Part shown: positions 9,396-19,900 of the stretch, in pieces
Layout of the letters: each line of letters starts with the position of its first letter
Position numbering within the stretch: position 1 is the stretch's first letter
DNA from: Botryllus schlosseri
Taxonomy: Eukaryota; Chordata; Ascidiacea; Stolidobranchia; Styelidae
Direction of reading: 5' to 3'
Assembly (NCBI GenBank): GCA_000444245.1
Contig: ATSW01011012.1
Coordinates: 1-21,237 of the forward strand
DNA: 21,237 nt
Notes under the pieces: model-generated
Database searches by the model: none
What the model was told of the DNA's origin: nothing
What the model saw: the letters and a program-made list of their open reading frames with translations, nothing else
Program-made: the position numbers and the translations under genes

Positions 9396-10363
9396 CATCA
9401 TAGTACATAGACTGAACATCTAGGAAGCTGTAAAAAAAGTTGCAAAACCTTGCCCTAGACATGACTAATAATACACAGCAAGACATATCATACGTGTAAA
9501 TAACTGGCAATTATTTAAAAAACGTAACAAATGGAGGTAACAATCAAAATTTCTATGGTTTTGACAAGTTTATAGGGAAGTTTCAAATTGAAACGCCAAT
9601 TATTCTCAAATGCCTATTATTTAGTACAATGTTTGCATCACAACAATACCCACAACAAACACAAATTCTTGGATTCAACATTCCTGCTCATCGCTTTAGT
9701 TTAGAAGTCCCCATCGTATTTACCCTTGAAATGAAGTCTACTGCGTTGCCCAAGTCTCGACAAAGAAGCTATTATTCGCATGCCATTCTAGCACAATGGT
9801 CAAACATAAAGGAATTTTTCATGAGAAATTTGACAATGACACAGCTAATGTGCGGAATGATGGAAATGTCACAACAAATACTTCCAAGAATTCCACCACC
9901 TGTGAGATAGCGGTAGCTGTAAGCTATTACTGTGACAGCCTAGCTAACAATCTATACACAGTACACTCACACACATTGCACATTTCCAATTTTATATGGA
10001 ACGCTGGAGTAGTAATGATTGTTTACCTTTGCTTAACTGTGTATGTGGCCTGACGCGAGGATTGTTTATATTGATAAATGGGTAACTGTGGAATAATGAC
10101 TCTTTCAAATGTGGGAAAATTACATGAGTCCTTATCCTATCTAGTTTGGTATTGACAGTACGCAATGTGATAGCAATTAATATGGAAGCAACAGTTTAAT
10201 GATGCCTAATTTTGCTGATGTATCAAAGCAGGTCAACTCCGATTGAACTTTTCAATCCATTTTCGTTTACTAACAACTATTTGTCCGATACACACGCGAA
10301 TTCTATATAACAGAGCTGCAGCGCAGCTGTGAAATCAAGTTGCTTGCCTCACATCGTTCAAAG
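9396..10363. other. Non-coding stretch with two overlapping open frames
   Basis: AT-rich DNA. Two overlapping plus-strand frames (9629-9910 and 9796-10053) are the only notable content. The second has several N-x-S/T sites and a hydrophobic end but no recognised family or splice signals. Confidence 0.35.
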
Positions 10364-10746
10364 CAGGGGGTCCCAACAATTATCACACCTAGGCCATGTT
10401 TGAAGATTTTCAAACATCAAGAGCATCTCCTACATATTTTTCAATTGTTTGTAGAAATTAAGAATTGTTATTTTAATGAAGAACACGGTTTTACATTAAC
10501 CAGTAGTAGTAGTTATAATGATAAAATTAAAAAATACAACACACAATAATCATGGGAGTACATTGAAAAATAATTCGTTGTTACATGTTCAGTTGATGTG
10601 TTGGTTTGGAGGTGGAGGGAAGAAACAAACTCAAGATCAAGAAGTACCTTAGCGCTGCACCTGTATTTTTATTAAATTTTAATTTCTTTCGTTATAGTGG
10701 AGTATGGGTCCCTAGGGAGTCATGGCCACCAGATTGGAAACCCCTG
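10364..10746. mobile_element. Possible degraded hAT element
   Basis: CAGGGGGTCCCAA at the left and TTGGAAACCCCTG at the right form an imperfect inverted pair about 383 bp apart, as in hAT ends. The flanking 8 bp (GTTCAAAG and TTTTCATC) do not match, so this may be two unrelated fragments or an old insertion. It lies just downstream of the last recognised exon of the minus-strand gene. Confidence 0.35.
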
Positions 10747-10856
10747 TTTTCATCAAGCCTCAAAAAGTAGTAGCGTTCGGAAGTAGGCCTAATAAGCAAT
10801 TTGAAGATGCACCAGCTTAGTGATGTAACCTCTACTAAGAAAACGTGCAGGCCTAC

Positions 10857-10997
10857 CTCATTCTTCGAAGCGTAACCCCTCCTTCCACTCGAGTTGATCA
10901 TGCCCATAATCCTCGGTCCTATGGCCTCCTCCGGATCAAGCAGGCTGATTTCTGTGTTTTCCAGAGTGCCGCCTTGCAGTCCCAGAGATTCCGCCAG
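10857..10997 (-). CDS. ZNF839: ZNF839-like exon (last recognised)
   Basis: 47 codons, LAESLGLQGGTLENTEISLL then DPEEAIGPRIMGMINSSG and ending YASKNE. Acceptor TTGTTGCAG, donor GAG|GTAGGC, phase 0. If the donor is not used the frame continues to a stop at 10692-10694, with an AATAAA (minus) at 10668-10673, so an alternative end here is possible. Confidence 0.78.
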
Positions 10998-13900
10998 CTG
11001 CAACAAGCCCACAATTGAAATTCTTCGGCAGAACGACGAACGTTTCCAATCTCGCCTACCTTTGCGAAAAGAACTTGCACCTCGCTGCCGGCTTTCTCGA
11101 CATTCTCCTTTTTCGTTTCCTCTTCCTTATTTTCTCCAGTTGCAGCCGTCTCCACGTCTGGCACTTTTTCCGAGGTTTCGGGATCGGCAGACTTTTTCTC
11201 CTCCAGAGCCTGCGCAGAAAATCAAAACGTCACGAAACCGCGACCTATGCACTGGCTTCAACAAATGGTACAGCGAAAGATATGTCATTTTGTTACAGCG
11301 AAAGACTGTGAATAGATTTCCGCTAACATAACATCCTTAAAAGCAGATCGGACAGACACAAGTTTCGGAAAAGAGAGAAGTGCTTCACGGCTGACCGTCG
11401 GTGTCAGTCAGGAAAGGGATTGAGTAAGAAGTAAACAAATCAGGATGGACGCCAAGTCGCAAACCTCAGGAGCAGTAGTAGAAAAAAGCATGTACCATCG
11501 CTAGAATTCCCGTAGACAGTAATATGGCAGCGACATGATACAACCAGAGACATGATATGGCAATCATTATGCAGCAAGATATTATTGACAAAACAACAGC
11601 AATTTTACCCAGCTTCGGGATGCGCGTGGTTGTAGTTATATCTGTTTCAAGTCTGATTTATATTGTATCGAAGAAATATACCTGGGGGATCATTGAAAAA
11701 GTTATTCCCTTGTTGTAGTCATGTTTCAATTAGCGACTTGGACCTACATTATACAGATACGACTCAAAACGTTCTTGTTCTAACAAATCTTAGATTTACC
11801 AACAATCTTTGAGCAGTGTAAAGTGAGCAAGCGATTCACCTGCTTATATTTTTCCGCCAGTTTTGCGATATACTTGTGCAGGCATTCGTATTCTTTGTAG
11901 ATATCGGCAAAAAACACACGGGACATCTTGTTTTTCTCCACCTGAACAATTAGAAGGCACAACGGCGTGAACACCCACCATCGCCAGGGTCCGGCAATGT
12001 AATTTACCTTGGTGACCAAAAATTCCCACAGCGAAAAGACCCTGGCTATGTGAGGCATCGCGACCTCCATGATTTCGTCTTCGGAGCAGGCTCCCAACAT
12101 TTCTCGAAGCCGATTCTTTCTTCTGGTCGACAGCGCTTGCTCGATCGGCGTCAAGGTAGGCTTTGGCTGGAAACGTATGCGTATATGGTACAGCCATCGA
12201 GAAATATGAGTAAGGTATCGGATAAACAGAGGTGGTCAGTAACACAACACATCTATTTTTTTCCAGAGTACTCAAGTAGGTTATGCCTACTTTCACTACT
12301 TACTTCAGTGATTATGTTTCCATGCCACTTCTACTTAACTGTTTCAAGGCAAAAATCATGTTACATCATGTTTATGAGTCAACAAATGGGTATACCGGGT
12401 GCAATAGGCCGAGGCCCTATATCATGGCACATGTAACTGAAAAAATTTACGAAAATTGCGGTGCTTGGCGCATGTCAGGTGTCACACCTGATAGATAGAA
12501 ACAGAAAAAATTCCGATCAGTTAAAATTTAGACCTTTTCATATGTCAGAATGAAAACTATAACTCCAGCGATCACGCTTGATCAAAGGATTATGTTGAAT
12601 CGCGTGATTCTAATCATGTAATTAAAAACAGACACGCGTACATAGTGATAATGGCGGTTGGACAATGGACATAGACGGGTTGCAATTGACAGACGTTTTC
12701 GATCACAGAGGTTGACTAGGATTTTATTACTCGCATCATAACGCCCAGCCATAATCCCAATACATACCACAGGTAGTGTGAAGAAATCTTCACTATCCCT
12801 TCCTTGCAAGGCTTCGATTCTACTGGCATATGATGCTCTCTTCACCGCCTTCACTGGAATAGGAATATGCAAGCTTTTAAAAAAGATTTCTTCAAGCAAG
12901 ATATTTACGTTTCGTTATAAATCTTACCCAACGGTGGACAATACTTAACGAGGTTCGTTCGTCAGAGGGCAGTCACTCTAAGCTCTATCACAGCACAAGA
13001 ATGAAACTTCAAGAAACAACGCTCTTACATTATCAGGTACTAAAAGAATTTGTACGGTATGTAATTTTGCTAGTCTATCCAAATGTATTGTTGACCAGAT
13101 TACTCCGGATACTTCACATGGCATCACTTTTAACATACAGGAACAACAGCTTAACAGACAGAGGTGGTCAATATAGCCATCGTTAGTACTCGCAATCTCA
13201 TATACAAGTAGAAACAACGTTGTAGATCAACTCAAGTAGAAGGAGCTCTTTCCAAATATAAAAGTAAGCATTCCAGGCCTGGTTTTGCTTATAAGACTGA
13301 AAACTGTCAAGTAAAAGTAGTCTAAATCTATAACAACTTGACTGACAAGGTAGCGAAAATGGGCAAAAGATTCAAAGCAATTCAAAAAATTAGAAATGCT
13401 TCGGTACCATGTACACAAAACTACCAAGCCGTATAAACTGCTATCAGAATCATGGAATTGTTTTGTATCCCCGGAGACGCATAGACCATCGGCTAGCATC
13501 AACTTACGAGGCGGTCTTCCCCTGGGTCTTTTCTCCGTCATCACCATCTGCGATTCCGGCTTGTTAGGGGTGAACATGTCGTCAGCAATGTCGTCCCCTT
13601 CGTCCATCTCCTTGGCTATTTTAGGGGTCAGGTAATCCTTCGTGTACACCGGTCGTTTGGACACCCGTCCGCACCTGTTCAATTGAAAAGGTACAGCTTT
13701 TGTTCAAAAAGTTTCAATTCACACAGTTGTCACATCGTTATTGTGATGTAATAAAGCCATGACGTATATTTGATTCATGAAAAACTGCGTATATAACTGT
13801 CAAGATAGCGTCACGGCGGAACGTCCGGCTTCTCAGGTCAGACCAAAGACCTGATCAGTAAAACTGGCACCGTGGCTTCCCCCTGCTTCGGGTTCAGCAT

Positions 13901-16900
13901 TACCGTATAGCATGGAAGGGTGGTGCATAACTTAGAAAGCCTTACACGGTTATTTCTGCACATTCCATTTTCAAAGGCATATGGTATCACGTACTCATGG
14001 TATATGGATATGCGCTGACCGTGTGTGTGTGTGTATATCACGAGTCGTTGTCTATGCCGCAAAAACATCAAGGACAACACAATGGCCTATACTATTCTTA
14101 TAACCTATATAAAATCCAGACGGGCTGTTTTAAAGGGGCATTGCGCTCTAAATTTGGCCTCAAATTAAAGGTGAATGAGAGGAAGACATTATTGGAAGCA
14201 ACTACCTTCCTCAGAGAGCCACCGTATTCGAACTATAGCTAGAAGACCTACACCAGGGGTTCTCAACTTCCCTTGTATAACGGGCCGCATTTTAGCAGCA
14301 GAAGACGCTGCGGGCCGCAGAAAAATATTGACATGTATTTGTGGGCTACTGTTAAATTAAGGCTAATGTAACCTATTTACCAGTCGTATACGGACATGTA
14401 GTACGTTTTTATGCATTCTAAAGCATTAATAGACAGCGTTCGTAAGTTTGCAGTTGCTGGTTGTTGTGAGACTATATGTGTATCTATCTTCTTGCGGCGC
14501 AAGTAAATCCCTTCGTGGAGCGTGCATTGCATTCGAAACCAAGTCGGTATATTCAACTTCAAACCCTTCCACTAGAGAACCGAACTCTCTGTTTCAATGC
14601 GTGAGAGAGCAAGTATAAAATTACGGTAACTTTTGCGTTACGGAGGCAATTATCACATTGAGCCCTGAGTGATATGAGAAGAGGTCTGGTGATCGGGACC
14701 ATTTCTGAGCAAACCAATCAACCCTTTTCCCCTTCCAAGCCTGGGGCCCTGTAGCAATAATTACAGAAGTCTTGGATTTAGCGATATTCCAGTCAATTCT
14801 GAACGATGCGTCTGTAACGGCGTCGGCAATCTCAACAACCGTTCGCAGTGAGTCTAACACTCTTTAAAAGTGTAGGCCTACTACGTAGCGGAATTCTCTT
14901 GAACTAGAGTCCAGTCGAATACCGATTCAAAACAATAACAATCTGTAGTCGAGCCTGTATCAATAAACGAGAACACATTAAAGCAGTGGTTNTCAAAATA
15001 TTTTAGACACGCCCCCGTTTTTTATAGNGAAAATTTAGTGCCCCCTTATCGTCATATAACAAAATGCAACCAGAATGCTAGCAATACAAACGGCTATTTC
15101 GATGGCATGGAAGGTTATGGCTGTTGATAAGANAATTCTCAAATATGAAATTCTGACTATACACCTAGAAATAACTAGGAACCGGAGATAAATTGCGCGC
15201 AGCGCAAAATTATTTCCAGCTGACCTCAGCTTCGCCCCCCCTTCAGATGCTTTCAGGCCCCCAAGGGGNCGCGTCCTNCAGTTTGAGAACCACTGCTTTC
15301 AAGAATGAGGAATCAAACGAAAGAGAGACGGTGCGATAAAAGAGCTAAGTATCTAAATTNATTTGAAAAAAATACCGTGTCAGTAATAATTGCGTTTATA
15401 ATGAAAGATGTCGCGGGCCGCAAAATGAATGTCTGCGGGCCGCATGGTTGAGAACCCCTGACCTACACGAAAGGTACCATTCCCGTCTAGGTCACATGCT
15501 ATCGCTTCTCGACCCATTGATAAATTTTGCAACCATTTTTTACTATTGCACTGTTTCCAATTGCAACCTCTTTTCAGATGTAGTCGCTGTTATGCTTTCC
15601 GATCGCCGGTAGTGTACACCTAGATACCGGGACTAAATTTCAGTGGTTCGAAATATCAGTTGACAATCTAGAACTACTTTTATCTGGCTCAATCGCGCCG
15701 AGAAAGTGTTACACAGTGAAGAAATGGACGACAGAAATTTCGCAAAGGGTTAGGAAACAATGACGCGCGACCTTGATACCACAGAGATAGGAAGATTGGA
15801 ATGGTACGTTTTGCAAAAATCCGTTAGTCGCAGTTAAAACACAATGGCTTTGAGGAAAATGGCTGCTGTCAAAAGGTTTTCCACACTACTTTACTTCGAG
15901 ACCACATATTTAGAGCGCAGCGCATCTTTACTGGGAGTGATATTCCCGATTACCACCGATACACCGCGAATCTAAGGCCTGTGCATTGGAACATTCCCTG
16001 ACCTAGTCTTAGCGGGTGGGTCTTCGATTTCAGGTTCCGAGTCCGGCTTTTCCGACATTATCTTGGCCGTCGGGTCTTCCAGATTCTTGCGGGGCCTGCC
16101 CCGTTTCTTTGGCACGATTGGCGTGCTGCCCGTGTGGACTTGAGGCGATGCTTGCGGCTTTGGCTTGCTTGAGCTTGCGGGCCGGAAAACTAATCTCACG
16201 TTCGGATTGTCCTGAAATAATAAGATCGAGTCGCATGTCTATAGATTCCAATTGAATATTATCCTAATCAAATATGCCTGAATATTGTCAGCAGACACTT
16301 GTGAGGGGTAATGGTTAGCAACTACCAGAGTATTGAAAAAAACTTTGCATAACAGCAGTAGTGTCGCCGGATATGATGTCACGGCAAGGAATGGATGGAC
16401 CAAGCTCAATGTACTATTTTTAGATTATGCACAAACTCATTCCGTTTGCAAGCATTAGATTGGTACTATCTAAATTCCCTAAATTTCATATTCCCTTCTC
16501 ATCCAGAAATCTCACCTGCAGCGCCTTCAGCTGGCCCGACGTGATTTGTGATTGGTGAATTCTAATAACTTGACTGCCGTCTTTCCCGATCTCCACTTTC
16601 GGCATCAGATTTGCGAGCGCGGCGGGTATCTCTGGCTGCAAATTGAAATTGAACCAGTGCGTATCAAAATCCCCCTCGAGTACTAATCGCATCCGCAGAG
16701 TTCCACATGACTAACTGCATATTCAAAATCATGTGATCAAATTGTAGATACATAGGTGCTAAGTTGGTAAGCGGCAAGAAACGGTGATAAACTAAAAACT
16801 ATAGAACTAGCCAAGATAGCCTTGTTTACGGCCGTATAATGGCTATGGCACATAGCTTTCAGGATCTGTCAAGTAAACAAAAACAGTCAACCAGTAAGTC

Positions 16901-19900
16901 AAATTTTCTGGTATACCACCAAAAGGCCAATTAAGGGCTTCTAACCATAATGGAACTTTTAAAGTCATAGCCAGGTCTTCGAATGTGGTGTTGAAAACAG
17001 CCAAGCGTTGGTCGGTTTATTGCCAAGGCAGGAGCAACAGAAAAACATACATTCCTCACAGAAGCAAGGTTTTTAGGACAATGAGCGGAGTAACGATAAA
17101 AGGGGCACTTTGATTAGCATAATCAATGAATCATCCGGTTACATCATATAGTTCGGGACCGAGGTCGTTCTACATGCAGTCGGCCGTCATATTTTGCCCA
17201 ATCTAAGGAAGAAATGTTTCTTAACACTCAACCACCATTACCTGTTTGACAGGCACTTTCACAACTTGAGGCTGGCCCTCTCTGATGACAATCTTCTCCG
17301 AGTAGCGCACCTCGCCATCATTCTGCAAGCAAAGAATTGACAAATCTCCGGCACAGCTCGGGCCAAAGAAAGAGCTTGATAGCCACCTTAGCATTCGGCG
17401 CGTTAGCCCGCACGCCCATCTTCATCTTCTCCTCCAGTTGCTTCTTCCTCACGTTATTGGCCAGCGTCTGAACGATTTGCGAGGCGCTCGTGTTGGGCGA
17501 CGCCAAATCGAAAGCGTTTCCATTCACGGAACGGAAAACTACAGGTTCGCCGGTTGACGTAACGGTTGTATCGGCAACCGATCCGTCCATCCCGCTAGAC
17601 ACCATGATGGGCTGCGTCGCGGCCTGCTGCTTCTGTAGAGGCGGCGGCAGTGCGACTTGCTCTGCAAGTGACGTTGAAGTTACCGCCTCGGAGTCCGTGG
17701 TAGCCGCAGCGACCGAGTCGCTTTGCGCTTGAACGGCCTCGCCATCATTCTGAGTTCCCTGAACGAGACAAAATAAAAATCAGTGTTCGCGATACGTGCT
17801 ACTCTGGAATTGTGCAGGCAGCATTAGATCGAAGCAGTTACCATTTCTATCAAGTAGAAGTAACGCTGTAAACTTCTTAACAATTACAGGTAGAACTGGC
17901 AATTAGACATCTTAGCTTAGCTAGTTAAGTGGAAAATGAATGGCTAGAAAAGTAGTTTCAAGTAGATTTTGTCAATGCGGTTCATGTGTTCAGCAGTTAA
18001 TGAGAGACAGGCTACATTTCGACGCCTCCACACGACTAATGCGAAACGACACCGGGAATAGGGTCAATCTTTAAAAATTGAAATACGCTTCACATGTGCG
18101 GCACATTGTAACACTTCACTCTCAACAGTGCAAACATATCATATAATTACTTTCTATAATTCTTTCTATAACGAAATTACAATCAGGAAGTTCGCCTGAA
18201 AGACCGTTAAGTAGCGCACAAGCGGAAGAAACACGGTCATTGGAGCAGGAGTGTCAAACTCAACTTGAGTCGCGGGTCGGATCCAAGCATTTTGATTGTT
18301 CGCCGACCGGACCAGTCTAATGATTACAAAATGCTATCTCAAAATTAATGCCTTTGTTTTTCATAGGAATGTTTTGTTATCAACGCTACATACATAATAG
18401 TCTGTAATGCATAATATTACAGATCATGCGGGCTCTATTCTAGTAACACTGCGATTAGGAAACAACGGGAATTTGCAAAAATACAATAATTGGCCCAGTT
18501 CGTACGTAGGCAGACTTGAAAATGGCGCACATATTTATCGAACAGCTACTATTTCAGGCTGCAAATTAACTAGCTGCCTCACAGCTCCATTTCGAGAACA
18601 GCACCGGTAGGGCGTCTGAACGCCACGAATAAACCAACCTCCTGCATGCCGGCCAGTTGCTGTTCCGCTTGTTGTTCGGCAAGGTGCTGCTGGAGGGCGG
18701 CCTGGACGAGGGCTTGCTCTTCTGGGGTCAGATCGGATTGGTTGATCGGGGTTCCGTCAGCCGTGTATAAAACAGACGGATTGGCAGGGTCGAATTGCAA
18801 GGAAGTTGTCACGACCTAGAATGTAGTCGATATATAAGACTACGATGGGACAGTAGGCTGTTTATTTGCGACCAAATCCCTTATTTGGGGTACAATTACA
18901 ACAATAAACAATGTCACTGTTCTACTTACAAGAAGATGCAACTTCGCAAAGACAGAATTTGGGACCAAAGAATAGGTCGTATTGTGGGGTGTCTACTGAT
19001 TACTGAATTTACAAGCTACTCATGGTTCCTATTGAAGTTATGTGAGCAGCCTATAGAAAGTGTAGCAGACTACATGCCAGGGCTTCATTACCTTGAAAAT
19101 TGGCTTACGCTGCACGGTCTAACTTCCTTGAGCAATTTCCAGACATTTTTTACTATCTCTACTAGTTTTGATATATCTTTATAAAATTCTGTAATCACCA
19201 CTATTAGGCCTACTTGTGATCGAGCAGCAATTTACACCTTTACTTATACTTAACTATCATACTCGCTGCTATGACCATGACTGCTAACGACATCTGCATA
19301 CAGAATGGATTGATAAATTGTTCCTGGTACCGTATAGCATTTGACACAAAGCAGCAAATATCAACTTGATACACTGAAATGACCAATATCAGTAGGCTAT
19401 AGTCTAGGGTTGTAACCAAGTCAAAAGGCTCCGAGTCACGAGTCAATCTCACTTTTATAGTTTTGACTCGAGTCATTTTCAATTCACCACCGAGTCAAGC
19501 CCAAGTCAGTGAGCAGAGGGTTGAGTCCAAGTCATGGTATTATGACTCGAGTCGAGTCCAAGACTGCTCACAGAACTCAGTTTCCAGTTGAAGTCCTGTT
19601 AAACCCACTTTTATAACTATGTATGGCGATATCTCAGGCAAGTTTTTTTTTTCAGTTAATCTGGGAAGTTGACCTTTTTTTTTAGTCAACCGAGCAAAAT
19701 GTGGTCAAAATGCAACTTTTTTCAAAAATAAATGCAACATCCACGGGTTTGACTGCAACAAAAACTTATTGATATCGAATGGTTCGCAGTTAAATAATAC
19801 TAATTTTCCTCACTTTTAGCATTTTCTGGTCGCATTTTCAAGTACCAGTACCAATGGACGAAATCCCAATGATGTGGTTACTTTAATATTCTTCCAAATT

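Larger units (their letters stand above)
13675..16002 (-). other. Large intron of the ZNF839-like gene
   Basis: About 2.3 kb, the longest intron here. Roughly half is a hAT element with a nested MITE (14254-15460). The remainder (13675-14245 and 15469-16002) shows no recognised coding or repeats, apart from a short GT run near 14021. Confidence 0.55.

Noticed and set aside
9183-9410. Plus-strand frame with a GC-rich end reading RPAATTIFEKWPATRFELATP
   Set aside because: It is the translated right terminal region of the hAT element, not a gene.
10313-10332. AGCTGC/GCAGCT hairpin
   Set aside because: A single 6-bp stem with a short loop and no conserved context; likely chance.
10692-10856. 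Extension of the last ZNF839-like exon to a stop at 10692
   Set aside because: A plausible donor (GAG|GTAGGC) precedes it and the extension runs into probable hAT sequence. Kept only as a possible alternative end.
10894-11331. 145-codon plus-strand frame
   Set aside because: Antisense shadow of two ZNF839-like exons with proper splice sites on the minus strand.
14021-14036. Short GT-rich run
   Set aside because: A brief simple repeat of about five units, too short to be notable.
18795-19184. 129-codon plus-strand frame in the first visible intron of the minus gene
   Set aside because: No domain or splice logic and an amino-acid composition typical of random AT-rich DNA.
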